The notes beneath the pieces are model-generated. The model did no database searches, was not told the DNA's origin, and worked only from the letters and a program-made list of their open reading frames with translations. A stretch of 64,000 nt of DNA from Albibacillus kandeliae (GTDB lineage Bacteria; Pseudomonadota; Alphaproteobacteria; Rhodobacterales; Rhodobacteraceae). The position numbers were made by a program, and so were the translations under genes. Of the stretch, positions 1 to 9,825 are shown one piece after another. The stretch spans positions 124,001-188,000 of the forward strand of contig NZ_QEHM01000009.1 of the NCBI RefSeq assembly GCF_003116585.1, in the 5' to 3' direction. Every line of letters starts with the position of its first letter. Positions within the stretch are counted from its first letter, which is position 1.

Positions 1-63
1 AAAGCTGCCGCCAAAGCTGCCGACGCCGGTGCGCGCGGCGGATGCGATTACTACGTTGGTCAT
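1..63 (-). CDS. Acetyl-CoA C-acetyltransferase (thiolase), N-terminal 21 codons only
   Basis: Only the first 21 codons are in the window; the gene continues off the left edge. From the ATG at 63 the reading is MTNVVIASAARTGVGSFGG, the usual N-terminus of PhaA/AtoB-type biosynthetic thiolases (the IVSAARTPxGxFxG pattern). Such enzymes condense two acetyl-CoA to acetoacetyl-CoA, the entry step for PHB synthesis and the ethylmalonyl-CoA pathway. Other genes of that pathway occur elsewhere in the window. A degradative thiolase of the same superfamily cannot be excluded from so short a piece. Confidence 0.75.
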   Translation of the reverse strand, partial: MTNVVIASAARTGVGSFGGSF

Positions 64-196
64 GTGTCGTGTCCTCTGCCAATCTGCGGGTGACGGGCAG
101 CGCCGAACTCGGGTCGGCGCGTCTCCTCAATCGCTACCCTCTCACGCTGACATAGAGCATTGCTGCAGGCGCAGCAACAACTAGGCATGCAGCGCG

Positions 197-1039
197 TCAG
201 GCGCTCTGCTGGCGGGGCTGGGTCTCCCCCCAGGGCGGGCGGAGGCTGGGCGCGCCAAAGAGATACCCCTGCAGGCAGTCGACCCCGAGCTCTGCCAGCA
301 GCTCGGCATCCTCCAGGTCCTCGACGTGTTCGGCGATGATCAGCATGTCGAACTGGCGCGCCACGGCAATCAGCGCGCGGACCACGGCCTGGTTGTCGGG
401 ATTGGCGTGAAGGCCCTGCGCGAACTGGCCGTCGATCTTGGCGGCATCGAAGAAGAAATCGCGCATCGCGCTGAAGCTGGTGGCGCCCGAGCCGAAGTTG
501 TCGAGCGCAAAGGCGATCCCCTGCGGTTGCAGCCGCAGCATGAAGTCGATCACCAGTTCCGGCATCGGCATGGCGGATTGTTCGCTGATCTCCAGCATCA
601 GCCGCTCGCCCAGCGTGGGATTCTGCGCAAGGTGTCGTTCGAGCACCGCGAACCATTTCGGATAGCCGATGGACCGGGCCGACATGTTCAGCGAGAGCCG
701 GATCGAGGGGTTCAAGGCAAGCGTTTCCAGACCGAGGTCCAGCGTGGTGCAGTCGATCTCGCGCCCGATCTCGTGGCTTTCCACCGCCGACATGAAGTCG
801 CGCGCCGGAATGATCCGCCCGGCTTCGTCCCGGACGCGGATCAGCCCCTCGTAAAAGGCAAGCTGGTGGGGCGAGCGGGCCTGCAGCACGGGTTGATAGG
901 CCAGCACCGCCTGTCGATGGCGCAGCGCCTCGGCCACGGTCGTCAGCGTCCCCTTCTCGCGCCGGTGCACGGCCTCGGCCAGCGGGCTGCCGATCTCGGG
1001 GGCGGGGTCCTCATCGGGGCGGTACTTGCGAAAGGGCAT
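197..1039 (-). CDS. EAL-domain protein (cyclic-di-GMP phosphodiesterase-like, possibly degenerate)
   Basis: A 280-residue protein made almost entirely of one EAL domain, with no visible sensor or membrane segment. EAL domains hydrolyse cyclic di-GMP to pGpG using two metals. Visible signature residues are E64 (written EGL instead of EAL), N118, E150, D180, K201, E237 and Q257. The metal-binding pair that is normally DD (DDFGTG) reads D180-N181 (LDNFGSG), so activity is doubtful and a ligand-binding role is possible. The ATG at 1039 was chosen because the domain begins shortly after it; the open frame runs further upstream but into the divergent tag gene. Confidence 0.85.
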   Translation of the reverse strand: MPFRKYRPDEDPAPEIGSPLAEAVHRREKGTLTTVAEALRHRQAVLAYQPVLQARSPHQLAFYEGLIRVRDEAGRIIPARDFMSAVESHEIGREIDCTTLDLGLETLALNPSIRLSLNMSARSIGYPKWFAVLERHLAQNPTLGERLMLEISEQSAMPMPELVIDFMLRLQPQGIAFALDNFGSGATSFSAMRDFFFDAAKIDGQFAQGLHANPDNQAVVRALIAVARQFDMLIIAEHVEDLEDAELLAELGVDCLQGYLFGAPSLRPPWGETQPRQQSA

Positions 1040-1180
1040 GGCGTCTGGCGGATTCGGGTTGATCTTGGCGGGGTACGGCGGGCGACGCCCGAAAATCCCA
1101 GAAAGATCTGAATCAGTGCTTAACCTTTCCGGCCCATCCTGATTTTCTGCGCGGACGACGCGACGCGGGAGAGATGCGGG

Positions 1181-1765
1181 ATGGAACGCTGCGGCTGGGC
1201 GGGGCCCGAACAGATCTACATCGACTATCACGACACCGAGTGGGGCGTGCCGGAGTACGACAGTCGTGCGCTCTGGGAGAAGCTGATTCTCGACGGGTTC
1301 CAGGCCGGTCTGAGCTGGATCACCATCCTGAAGAAACGGGAGGCCTTCCGCGAGGCCTTTGCCGGGTTCGATCCCAACGTCGTCGCCGAATGGGGCGAGC
1401 CGGAGGTGCAGCGCCTGCTGGCGAATCCGGGCATCATCCGGCACCGGGGCAAGATCGAGGCCACCATCTCGAACGCCCGTGTCTGGCAGGACATCGAGGC
1501 GCGGCAGGGCTTTGACCGATTCCTCTGGGATTACGTCGAGGGCAGGCCGCTGCAGACCCGGTTCGCCAGCCAGGGCGAGGTGCCGCCGCAGACGCCGCTG
1601 TCCACCCGCATCTCGAAGGACCTCAAGAAGGCCGGGTTCCGCTTCTGCGGCCCGACCATCGTCTATGCCTTCATGGAGGCGGTCGGCATGGTGAACGACC
1701 ATGTCATGCACTGCCCCTGCCACGCCCCGGTCGCCGCGCTCGCCGATGCCTCGCCCTTCGCCTGA
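1181..1765 (+). CDS. tag: DNA-3-methyladenine glycosylase I
   Basis: Removes 3-methyladenine from alkylated DNA in base-excision repair. The 194-residue length and start (MERCGW) match the Tag family. The structural zinc ligands of E. coli Tag are recognisable as C4, H17, H174 and C178. The substrate-pocket stretch reads DGFQAGLSW, with D38 where E. coli Tag has glutamate, a conservative change. A purine-rich GGGAGAG lies a few bases upstream of the ATG. The gene diverges from the EAL gene and converges on the 141-residue unknown that follows, with only 4 bases between stop codons. Confidence 0.95.
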   Translation: MERCGWAGPEQIYIDYHDTEWGVPEYDSRALWEKLILDGFQAGLSWITILKKREAFREAFAGFDPNVVAEWGEPEVQRLLANPGIIRHRGKIEATISNARVWQDIEARQGFDRFLWDYVEGRPLQTRFASQGEVPPQTPLSTRISKDLKKAGFRFCGPTIVYAFMEAVGMVNDHVMHCPCHAPVAALADASPFA

Positions 1766-1769
1766 GCCC

Positions 1770-2195
1770 TCAGGGCACGGGCAGGTATCCGAACTTCTCG
1801 CTGTGCTGGCGCGGGTCCAGACCGACAAAGCGCAGCGCCTCGACAGGGGTCGCGACCCGTTCGAAGACGATCGGGGAGCTCAGCGTCGTCTGCTGGACGA
1901 TGGTCGCGGCAAAGCTCCAGATCGGTTCACCGTCACAGAGGATCACGCAGCTGCGCGGCAGCCCGTCCCAGCCGGGCAGCGAGGACATCAGCGCCAGCAG
2001 ACGCCTCTGGCTGGCCCAGTCCATGTCGAACCAGGTCACCAACAGGAAGTCCCCGATCACGTTGATCCCCTCGCGCTGCTCGGGCAGGGCTGCGGCACGG
2101 TCGATCAGGTCCAGAACCTCGCGCAGGTGAACGCGGCCGGAAAATCGGGCGTGCAGGGTGCCGACGTCTTTGTGAAACCTGTAGGTATAAGCCAT
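1770..2195 (-). CDS. Hypothetical cytoplasmic protein, 141 aa
   Basis: I do not recognise a named family with certainty. The protein has no signal peptide or membrane helix. The pattern of a short beta-rich N-terminus (MAYTYRFHKD), an amphipathic helix and the strand NVIGDFLLVTWFDMDW loosely resembles STAS/SpoIIAA-like small proteins, but this is only an impression. The ATG at 2195 is preferred over a TTG nine bases upstream; neither has a strong ribosome-binding site. It ends 4 bases from the tag stop codon in convergent orientation. Confidence 0.6.
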   Translation of the reverse strand: MAYTYRFHKDVGTLHARFSGRVHLREVLDLIDRAAALPEQREGINVIGDFLLVTWFDMDWASQRRLLALMSSLPGWDGLPRSCVILCDGEPIWSFAATIVQQTTLSSPIVFERVATPVEALRFVGLDPRQHSEKFGYLPVP

Positions 2196-2361
2196 GAATG
2201 CCAAAATTCTTAAATTGCTGGGTTATCTTACCTCAATGTAGCGCGGAACGGTCCAGAATTAAGGGCAACCCCCGCGCACGGGCGGCCAGACGCCGGAATC
2301 CTCCCGCGATCCGGGCGGGAACGGCGATGCGACAGGCAGGTGGGCAGGGGCGCTGGCCCGG

Positions 2362-2922
2362 TCACATGCCCTGCGTCAGGGTCCGGATGATGTCGCGCGC
2401 GCTGTCCGAATGCCAGTCGGCGTCGCCGATCAGCCGGGCAATCTCCATGCCGTCCGGGTCGATCAGCACCGAGATCGGCAGGCCGAGAATGCCCATCTCG
2501 CGGGCCAGCGCCTGCTTCTGGTCCTGGTAATGGGGAAGGTTCGAAATCCCGGCCTCGTCAAAGAACTTGGCGATCCCGGCAGGCGAGTTCCGGCCGGTGG
2601 CGAGGGTCACCACCTGGAAGCTGTCGCCGCCGAATTCCTCCTGCAGTGCCGACAGCGTCGGCATCTCCTTGCGGCATGGCGCGCACCACGTGGCCCAGAA
2701 GTTCAGCAGCACGTACTTGCCCTTGAACTCAGCCAGCGTGCCGGTGCCCGCGCCTTCGCCCAGCGAAAAACTCAGCGCGCTGACCGGCTGCGGCGCCTCG
2801 TGCAGGGCCAGCTTCTTCATGTCGCCGTCGCGCAGCGCCGTGATATCCGGCGTCTCGGCGAGGGCAGCGTTTGCACAGAGGGCGAGGGCCATATAAAGGG
2901 GCAGCAGGCGAAAAAGGCGCAT
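2362..2922 (-). CDS. tlpA: TlpA-family thiol:disulfide reductase (periplasmic thioredoxin-like)
   Basis: A 186-residue exported thioredoxin-fold protein. An N-terminal hydrophobic signal ends around ANAALA (residues 17-22). The redox motif is WCAPC (C80-A-P-C83) preceded by LLNFWAT, typical of TlpA/ResA proteins that reduce apocytochrome or copper-chaperone cysteines in the periplasm. A cis-proline segment (GLPIS) follows late in the protein. The ATG at 2922 gives a clean signal peptide; the frame extends upstream into argH but without support. It is divergent from argH with only 22 bases between start codons. Confidence 0.88.
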   Translation of the reverse strand: MRLFRLLPLYMALALCANAALAETPDITALRDGDMKKLALHEAPQPVSALSFSLGEGAGTGTLAEFKGKYVLLNFWATWCAPCRKEMPTLSALQEEFGGDSFQVVTLATGRNSPAGIAKFFDEAGISNLPHYQDQKQALAREMGILGLPISVLIDPDGMEIARLIGDADWHSDSARDIIRTLTQGM

Positions 2923-2944
2923 TATTTCTCCAAGGGCACGGACG

Positions 2945-4333
2945 ATGACTGACAGCAACGCAAACCAGATGTGGGGCGGCCGCTTTGCCGCCGGGCCGGA
3001 CGCGATCATGGAGGCGATCAACGCCTCGATCGGGTTCGACAAGCGGATGGCCTCCCAGGACATCGCCGGTTCACGCGCCCACGCGGCCATGCTCGCCGCT
3101 ACAGGCGTTATCAGCGATAGCGACGCAGAGGCCATTCGGGAAGGCCTGCTCACGGTGTTGTCAGAGATCGAAGCGGGCAGCTTCGAGTTTTCCACCGCGC
3201 TGGAAGACATCCACATGAACGTCGAGGCCCGGCTCAAGGCCCTGATTGGCGAACCCGCAGGCCGCCTGCACACCGCGCGCTCGCGGAACGACCAGGTGGC
3301 GACCGATTTCCGCCTCTGGGTCCGCGACCAGCTCGATGCCGCCGAATCCGGGCTGCTGGCGCTGATCAAGGCGCTGCTGGGTCAGGCCGAGGCCGGAACC
3401 GACTGGGTCATGCCCGGCTTCACCCATCTCCAGACCGCTCAGCCGGTGACCTGGGGCCACCACATGATGGCCTATGTCGAGATGTTCGGGCGCGACCTTG
3501 GCCGCGTCCGCGATGCCCGCGCGCGGATGAACGAATGCCCGCTGGGGGCTGCCGCCCTCGCCGGCACCTCCTTCCCGATCGACCGTCACATGACCGCCGA
3601 GGCGCTGGGCTTCGACCGTCCCTCCGCCAACTCGCTCGACGCGGTCAGCGACCGCGACTTCGCGCTGGAATTCCTCTCCGTGGCCTCGATCAGCGCCATG
3701 CACCTCTCGCGCTTTGCCGAGGAACTGGTGATCTGGTCCTCGGCCCAGTTTCGCTTCGTCGCGCTTTCCGACCGTTTCTCGACCGGCTCCTCGATCATGC
3801 CGCAGAAAAAGAACCCCGACGCCGCCGAGCTGATCCGCGCCAAGGTGGGCCGTATCTTTGGCGCCAACACCGCGCTGATGATGGTGATGAAGGGGCTGCC
3901 GCTGGCCTATTCCAAGGACATGCAGGAAGACAAGGAACAGGTCTTCGATGCGGCCGACAACTGGATGCTGGCGCTGGCCGCGATGACCGGCATGGTCACC
4001 GACATGACCGCCAACCGTACGTCACTCGCCGCCGCGGCCGGGTCGGGCTTCTCGACCGCGACCGATCTGGCGGACTGGCTGGTCCGGGTGCTCGGGCTGC
4101 CCTTCCGCGACGCGCACCATGTCACCGGATCGCTGGTTGCTGTGGCCGAGAAGAAGGGCTGCGACCTGCCGGACCTGACGCTGGCGGACATGCAGGCCGT
4201 GCACGAGGGCATCACCGAGGAGGTCTTCACTGTCCTCGGCGTCGAAAATTCGGTAAACTCGCGGACATCCTACGGCGGTACCGCGCCCGAACAGGTGCGG
4301 GCGCAGATCGCAAGGTGGAAAGCGAGGATCTGA
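2945..4333 (+). CDS. argH: Argininosuccinate lyase
   Basis: Cleaves argininosuccinate to arginine and fumarate, the last step of arginine biosynthesis. The 462-residue length is standard. The fumarase/aspartase superfamily signature [12 protein letters not shown] is present in the C-terminal half, and the N-terminus has the WGGRF motif typical of ArgH. The HTARSRNDQ segment (third conserved region) is also present. Its stop codon overlaps the start of the small lipoprotein gene by one base, suggesting co-translation. Confidence 0.97.
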   Translation: MTDSNANQMWGGRFAAGPDAIMEAINASIGFDKRMASQDIAGSRAHAAMLAATGVISDSDAEAIREGLLTVLSEIEAGSFEFSTALEDIHMNVEARLKALIGEPAGRLHTARSRNDQVATDFRLWVRDQLDAAESGLLALIKALLGQAEAGTDWVMPGFTHLQTAQPVTWGHHMMAYVEMFGRDLGRVRDARARMNECPLGAAALAGTSFPIDRHMTAEALGFDRPSANSLDAVSDRDFALEFLSVASISAMHLSRFAEELVIWSSAQFRFVALSDRFSTGSSIMPQKKNPDAAELIRAKVGRIFGANTALMMVMKGLPLAYSKDMQEDKEQVFDAADNWMLALAAMTGMVTDMTANRTSLAAAAGSGFSTATDLADWLVRVLGLPFRDAHHVTGSLVAVAEKKGCDLPDLTLADMQAVHEGITEEVFTVLGVENSVNSRTSYGGTAPEQVRAQIARWKARI

Positions 4334-4515
4334 TGCGCATCATCAAGGCACTGGCCGCTCCCCTCCTGCTGGCCCTTCTGGCCGGCTGTGGAGCAGACGG
4401 CGAGCCGGTGCAGCCCACGATGAACGCGGGCATCAACGTCTCCGGCTCCGGCATCAGTGCCGGGGGCGGGGTGGGCCTCTACAAGGGCCCGCTGGCGCTG
4501 TATCTCGGGTTCTGA
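4333..4515 (+). CDS. Small lipoprotein, 60 aa
   Basis: A predicted 60-residue lipoprotein of unknown function. The signal ([19 protein letters not shown]) ends in a lipobox LLAGC, with the lipidated cysteine at position 19. The mature part is only about 40 residues, rich in glycine and serine. The ATG shares its first base with the argH stop codon (TGATG), so translation is probably coupled to argH. No catalytic features are visible. Confidence 0.75.
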   Translation: MRIIKALAAPLLLALLAGCGADGEPVQPTMNAGINVSGSGISAGGGVGLYKGPLALYLGF

Positions 4516-4660
4516 CCCGGCAGACCTGATTTCGGGCGGATACGGTCGGCCAGTTGACGTGTCACTCGTTCCGATTTCGAAACAGTAGCGCCCAATTTCA
4601 GCCATTTTTGCCGAGTACCCCTTGCCAGGGCATGGAAACGCGCACGCGAGGGATATGGGC

Positions 4661-5866
4661 ATGACTACCGCAGCGATCGACGCCGGGTCGGACAAGACGA
4701 CCGCGCTTCTCGAGGGACCGGCAAAGAGCCGCGCGCCGGAGAGTTCGGCAATCGTGCAGGTGGCGCGCAAATTCGGCGTGAGCCCGCTGCGGCAATTCCG
4801 CGAGATGCTCCTCCTCAACCGCTCCGCCGCGCGCCTGTCGTTCGCCGAGTACCAGTCGAACGCGCTTTTCAATCCCGAGCTGACCATGGAGCAGAAGCGC
4901 GAGTTCGTCGGGGTCAAGGCGAACTGGACGCTGAACCTCGGCATGTCGCCCTACGAGCTGGTGCGCAGCAACCAGCTGGTGACCAACAAGTTTCTCTATT
5001 GCTCGCTGCTCGCGCAGCTGGGCCTGCGCACCACCCGCACCCAGGCGCTGGTGGAGAAACATCACCGCTCCGGCGTGGTCCCGAGCTTTGCCAATGCCGC
5101 CGACCTCAAGGCCTTCTTCCTCGGCGCGGCGCGCTATCCGCTGTTCGGCAAGCCCAACTCCGGCTCGCTCAGCGCGGGCTCGGTCTGCATCGAGCGCGTG
5201 GACGGCGCCGCGAACCAGGCCTTCCTCGCGGATGGCCGGCAGGTCGACCTCGACGCGCTCTGCGAAGAGATGACCGGCCAGAAGGGGGGCTACCTGCTGC
5301 AGGACGCACTGGTCCAGCACCCGGAGATGGCGGCCATCGTCGGCAATGCAATCGGCACCGTCCGTATCGTGACCGTCAACGAGAATGGCACGGCGCGCCC
5401 GCTCTACGCGGTCTGGAAGATCCCGTCGCCCAAGGCCATGTCCGACAATTTCTGGCAGGACGGCAGCATGATCGGCGCCATCGACATCGAGACCGGAAAA
5501 ATCCTGCGCGCGCGCACCGGCAGCGGCCTGAAAGGGCAGGATATCGAGACGCATCCGGTCAGCGGCAAGCGCCTTGTCGGTTTCCAACTGCCCTGTTTCC
5601 AGGAGGCTCTGGCCCTGGCTTGCCAGGCGCACGACGTCTTCCCCGAGTTCGGCATCCTCGGGTTCGACATGGCGATCACGGCGGATGGACCGGCGGTGGT
5701 GGAGTGCAACGACAACCCCTTCCACACCCTGTTCCAGATCGCCAACCAGCGCGGCATTCGCAACGCAGACTTCCTGCCGGTGTTCGAAAAGGTGACCAAG
5801 CGCTCGGCCGAAGCCCTTGCCAAGCAACGCAAGTCGCTCAAGGCCAAGTTCAAGGCGCACCGCTGA
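4661..5866 (+). CDS. ATP-grasp protein of the sugar-transfer-associated type
   Basis: About 401 residues. The C-terminal half has ATP-grasp features: a nucleotide-loop-like segment (GKPNSGSLSAGS), the strand FGILGFDMAI and a metal-binding ECNDNPFH motif (E-x-N-x-N) near the end. The overall pattern fits the family called sugar-transfer associated ATP-grasp (PF14397), which joins carboxylates to amines in cell-surface contexts; the actual substrate is unknown. A GAGGGA box sits 7 bases before the ATG at 4661; an ATG two codons earlier and a TTG at 4622 are alternatives. It sits alone between amino-acid biosynthesis genes, with no glycosyltransferase nearby. Confidence 0.8.
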   Translation: MTTAAIDAGSDKTTALLEGPAKSRAPESSAIVQVARKFGVSPLRQFREMLLLNRSAARLSFAEYQSNALFNPELTMEQKREFVGVKANWTLNLGMSPYELVRSNQLVTNKFLYCSLLAQLGLRTTRTQALVEKHHRSGVVPSFANAADLKAFFLGAARYPLFGKPNSGSLSAGSVCIERVDGAANQAFLADGRQVDLDALCEEMTGQKGGYLLQDALVQHPEMAAIVGNAIGTVRIVTVNENGTARPLYAVWKIPSPKAMSDNFWQDGSMIGAIDIETGKILRARTGSGLKGQDIETHPVSGKRLVGFQLPCFQEALALACQAHDVFPEFGILGFDMAITADGPAVVECNDNPFHTLFQIANQRGIRNADFLPVFEKVTKRSAEALAKQRKSLKAKFKAHR

Positions 5867-5941
5867 TCCGGTGACGCAACGACAGGGGCAGACCGGGGAA
5901 TCGGATTGATCAGAGACCCGGTTTGCGTCTAAAGGCGCGGA

Positions 5942-7207
5942 ATGGATCACTTTCTCTACAGGAACGGCGCGCTTTACGCCGAGGACGTCCCCGTAGCCGA
6001 TATCGCGGCCGAAGTCGGGACCCCGTTCTACGTCTATTCCACAGCGACCCTGCTGCGGCATTACCGCCTCTTCGACGAGGCGCTCGACGGGGTCGACCAC
6101 CTTGTCTGCTACGCCATGAAGGCGGCGGGGAACCTCGCCATCCTCAAGACCCTCGCGCAGGCCGGGGCAGGCATGGACGTGGTTTCGGGCGGCGAGTACC
6201 TGCGGGCCCGCGCGGCGGGCGTTCCTGGGGACAAGATCGTGTTCTCGGGCGTCGGCAAGACCGCCGAGGAAATGCGCACCGCCCTGCAGGGCGGCATCCG
6301 CCAGTTCAACGTCGAATCCGAACCCGAGATGGAGCAGCTGAACCTCGTGGCGCAGAGCCTCGGGATGGTCGCACCCATCACCATCCGCGTGAACCCGGAT
6401 GTCGACGCCAAGACCCACGCCAAGATCGCGACCGGGAAATCCGAGAACAAGTTCGGCATTCCCATCGCCCGCGCCCGCGCCGTCTATGCCCGCGCCGCTG
6501 AACTCCCGGGGATCGAGGTCGTCGGCATCGACGTTCACATCGGCAGCCAGCTGACCCAGCTCGAACCCTTCGAACTGGCCTATGCCAAGGTGGCCGAGCT
6601 GACCGAGCAGCTGCGCGCGGACGGTCACCACATCCGCAGGCTCGACCTCGGCGGGGGCCTTGGCATTCCCTACACCCGTTCGAACGAGGCGCCGCCGCTG
6701 CCGGTGGAATACGGCGCCATGATCAAGCGGACGCTGGGCCACCTCGGGTGCGAGATCGAGATCGAGCCGGGCCGCCTGATCGCGGGCAACGCCGGGCTGC
6801 TGGTCTCCTCGGTGATCTACATGAAGTCGGGCGAGGGACGCGATTTCCTGATCCTCGACGCGGCCATGAACGACCTGATCCGCCCCGCCATGTACGACGC
6901 GCACCACGACATCATCCCGGTCATCGAACCGGCACCCGGTGTCGAGCAGCGCCCCTATGACGTGGTCGGCCCCGTGTGCGAGACCGGCGACACCTTCGCG
7001 CGCCAGCGCGACCTGCCGCCGATGGCCTCGGGCGACCTCGTCGCATTCCGCAGCGCGGGGGCTTACGGCGCCGTGATGGCCAGCGAGTACAATGCGCGAC
7101 CACTTGTGCCCGAAGTCCTGGTCAATGGGGATCAATTCGCGGTTATTCGCCGACGTCCGAGCTTTGAGGAAATGATGAATCGGGATACCATCCCCGAGTG
7201 GCTTTGA
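5942..7207 (+). CDS. lysA: Diaminopimelate decarboxylase
   Basis: PLP enzyme that decarboxylates meso-diaminopimelate to lysine, the last step of lysine biosynthesis. The 421-residue length is normal. The pyridoxal lysine is K60 in CYAMKA; the HIGSQ motif, the glycine-rich phosphate-binding stretch LGGGLGIPY and the C-terminal CETGD and EYNARP segments are all present. The ATG lies 75 bases after the ATP-grasp gene. The following DUF4175 gene begins 35 bases downstream and may be co-transcribed. Confidence 0.97.
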   Translation: MDHFLYRNGALYAEDVPVADIAAEVGTPFYVYSTATLLRHYRLFDEALDGVDHLVCYAMKAAGNLAILKTLAQAGAGMDVVSGGEYLRARAAGVPGDKIVFSGVGKTAEEMRTALQGGIRQFNVESEPEMEQLNLVAQSLGMVAPITIRVNPDVDAKTHAKIATGKSENKFGIPIARARAVYARAAELPGIEVVGIDVHIGSQLTQLEPFELAYAKVAELTEQLRADGHHIRRLDLGGGLGIPYTRSNEAPPLPVEYGAMIKRTLGHLGCEIEIEPGRLIAGNAGLLVSSVIYMKSGEGRDFLILDAAMNDLIRPAMYDAHHDIIPVIEPAPGVEQRPYDVVGPVCETGDTFARQRDLPPMASGDLVAFRSAGAYGAVMASEYNARPLVPEVLVNGDQFAVIRRRPSFEEMMNRDTIPEWL

Positions 7208-7242
7208 CGCAATCCGGCGGCTGAGGCCGTCTGGAGTATCGA

Positions 7243-9825
7243 ATGGCCAATCCCATCGGCACCGACCCCGCGTTCCGCAAGCTTCGCTTCGCCCTTGCGC
7301 TCACCCGCGCCGGGCTGGTGGCCGAGCGCCTGCTGCGGTGTTTCTGGCCGCTGATCTCGATCCTGCTGCTGTCGGTCTCGCTGCTGATGCTGGGCCTGCA
7401 CGACATGGCGCGGGTCGAGGTGGTCTGGGGCGTTGCCGTGGTCGCCATCCTCGCGGCACTGGCTGCCCTCGTCTACGGCGTGATGAGGTTCCGCTGGCCC
7501 AGCCGCGCGGAAACGCTCACCCGGCTGGACGAGACGATGCCGGGCCGCCCGATCCAGGCGCTGCTCGACGATCAGGCGATCGGCCAGTCCGACCCGGCCT
7601 CCGCAGCGGTCTGGCGAGCGCACCAGATGCGCATGGCGGCCCGCGCCTCGACCGCGCGTGCCCCTCAGCCCAACCTCCGCATCGCGCGGCGCGACCCCTA
7701 CGCGCTGCGCTACATGGCGGTCCTGGCCTTCGCGGTCGCGCTGCTGTTCGGCTCGGTCTGGCGGGTCGGAACCGTCGCCGAGATGACACCGGGCTCGGCC
7801 GAGGCCGCTGGCGGCCCCTCGTGGGAAGGCTGGATCGAGCCGCCGCGCTATACCGGCATGCCGACGGTCTATCTGGCCGACGTCAAGGGCGACCAGCTGA
7901 ACATCCTTCAGGGCAGCCGTGTGACCCTCCGTTTCTACGGCGCGGTCGGGGCCCTGACTCTGAACGAGACAGTCTCGGGCCGCATCGGTGAGCTGCCGGC
8001 CGCCTCCGACCCGGTGCAGGACTTCGTCGTGACCCAGAACGGCAAGCTCGCCATCGACGGCAGCGGCGGGTGGTCGTGGTCGGTGCGGGTGACTGCCGAT
8101 GCGCGGCCCGAGGTCAGCGTGTCCGGAGCCGCCGAGGCCGAGGCGGACGGGCAGATGAAACTGGCCTTCGCGGCGAGCGATGATTACGGCGTGGTCGCAG
8201 GCTCGGCCCACGTCATGCTCGACCTCGACGCGGTCGACCGGCGCTATGGCCTCGCGGCCGAACCGGACGCGCGCGAGGGGATCACCGTGCCGCTGCCGAT
8301 GCCCATCGCAGGCGACCGCAGCAATTTCACCGAGACCCTGATCGAGGACTTCTCCAAGAACCCGTGGGCGAACCTGCCGGTGACCTTCACGCTGGAGGTC
8401 GAAGACGCCTCGGGGCAGAAGTCCGAACAGACGGTCTATTCCGGTCTCCTGCCGGGCCGCCGCTTCTTCGACCCGATGGCGGCTGCCGTCATCGAACAGC
8501 GCCGCGACCTGCTGTGGTCTCTGTCGAATGCGCCGCGCGTGGCGCAGATGCTGCGCGCCGTCTCCCACCGGCCCGACGATGTCTTCCGCTCGGAAACCGC
8601 CTATCTGCGGCTCCGCGTGATTCTGCGGCGGCTCGAAACCTTTACCGAGTATGGGCTGCGCGCCGCCCAACAGGACGAGATCGCCGACGCCATGTGGGAT
8701 CTCGCCATCCTGCTGGAGGAGGGTGACCTCACCGATGCGCTCGAACGGCTGCGCCGGGCACAGGAACGCCTGAGTGAAGCGATGAAGAACGGCGCCTCGG
8801 ACGAGGAAATCGCCGACCTGATGCAGGAGCTGCGCGAGGCTACCAACGAGTACATGCGCCAGCTTTCGCGGCAGGCGCAGGACAACGGCGACGTTCTCGA
8901 CCAGAACAACCTGCCGCAGGACATGATGCAAATGTCGCAGAATGACCTGCAACGCATGATGGACCGGATCCAGGAGCTGATGGAGCAGGGCCGCATGGCC
9001 GAGGCGCAGCAGGCGCTGCAGGAACTCCAGCAGATGATGGAGAACATGCGGATCACCAACGCACCCGGTCAGGGCAGCCCCTCGCAGGGGCAGCAGGCCA
9101 TGGAAGGGCTTGCCGACACGCTGCGCGAACAACAGGGCCTGTCGGACGAGGCGTTCCGCGATCTGCAGGAACAGTTCAATCCCGGTGCGCAGGCGGGCGA
9201 GAGCCAGGGCAATCAGGGCCGCAATGGCGGTCAGGGCCGGGGGCAGAGCCACGAGGGCCAGGGCGGTCAGGGTCAGGCACAGAACCAGGGCGAAGGCAGC
9301 GAACAGAGCCCCGGGGGCAATGGCAACGGCGATCTTGGCGAGTCCCTTGCCGAACGCCAGCGCGCGCTGCGTCAGGAGCTTGAACGCCAGAAGGGCGGTA
9401 TGCCGGGGACGGGAACGCCCGAGGGCGACGCCGCGCGCGAAGCGCTGGACCGGGCCGGGCGTGCAATGGACGGCGCCGAACGGGCCCTGCGCGACGACCG
9501 TCTGGCCGATGCCATCGACCAGCAGTCCGACGCGATGGAGGCCCTGCGCGAGGGCATGCGCTCGCTGGGAGAGGCCATGGCCCAGCAACAGCGCCAGCCG
9601 GGGCAGGGCACCGCCGAGAGCCGTGCACGGTCGGGCAACCGCGACCCGCTGGGCCGCAGCGCCGGATCCGAGGGCGCGCTGGGAAGCGACGAGAACCTGC
9701 TGCAGGGCGAAGACGTCTATCGCCGGGCCCGCGAGCTGCTGGACGAAATCCGGCGGCGGACCGGCGACGGCGCCCGCCCGCAACTGGAACTGGATTATCT
9801 TGAAAGACTGCTCGACCGGTTCTGA
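7243..9825 (+). CDS. DUF4175 / TIGR02302 family membrane protein, 860 aa
   Basis: A long alphaproteobacterial protein of unknown function. Two hydrophobic segments lie near residues 30-80 and a third near 155-170, followed by a large soluble domain. The region from about 480 to 830 is rich in Gln, Glu and Met and contains a Gly/Gln low-complexity stretch (GQGRGQ, GQGGQGQ repeats, around residues 640-690). This order of N-terminal helices and Gln/Gly-rich tail is what defines TIGR02302. It follows lysA closely and converges on the zinc-ribbon gene. No catalytic motif is visible. Confidence 0.9.
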   Translation: MANPIGTDPAFRKLRFALALTRAGLVAERLLRCFWPLISILLLSVSLLMLGLHDMARVEVVWGVAVVAILAALAALVYGVMRFRWPSRAETLTRLDETMPGRPIQALLDDQAIGQSDPASAAVWRAHQMRMAARASTARAPQPNLRIARRDPYALRYMAVLAFAVALLFGSVWRVGTVAEMTPGSAEAAGGPSWEGWIEPPRYTGMPTVYLADVKGDQLNILQGSRVTLRFYGAVGALTLNETVSGRIGELPAASDPVQDFVVTQNGKLAIDGSGGWSWSVRVTADARPEVSVSGAAEAEADGQMKLAFAASDDYGVVAGSAHVMLDLDAVDRRYGLAAEPDAREGITVPLPMPIAGDRSNFTETLIEDFSKNPWANLPVTFTLEVEDASGQKSEQTVYSGLLPGRRFFDPMAAAVIEQRRDLLWSLSNAPRVAQMLRAVSHRPDDVFRSETAYLRLRVILRRLETFTEYGLRAAQQDEIADAMWDLAILLEEGDLTDALERLRRAQERLSEAMKNGASDEEIADLMQELREATNEYMRQLSRQAQDNGDVLDQNNLPQDMMQMSQNDLQRMMDRIQELMEQGRMAEAQQALQELQQMMENMRITNAPGQGSPSQGQQAMEGLADTLREQQGLSDEAFRDLQEQFNPGAQAGESQGNQGRNGGQGRGQSHEGQGGQGQAQNQGEGSEQSPGGNGNGDLGESLAERQRALRQELERQKGGMPGTGTPEGDAAREALDRAGRAMDGAERALRDDRLADAIDQQSDAMEALREGMRSLGEAMAQQQRQPGQGTAESRARSGNRDPLGRSAGSEGALGSDENLLQGEDVYRRARELLDEIRRRTGDGARPQLELDYLERLLDRF

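Noticed and set aside
4598-9783. Long minus-strand open frames opposite the ATP-grasp, lysA and DUF4175 genes
   Set aside because: They mirror genes with clear family motifs; composition is that of antisense readings, and no start signal or domain is visible.
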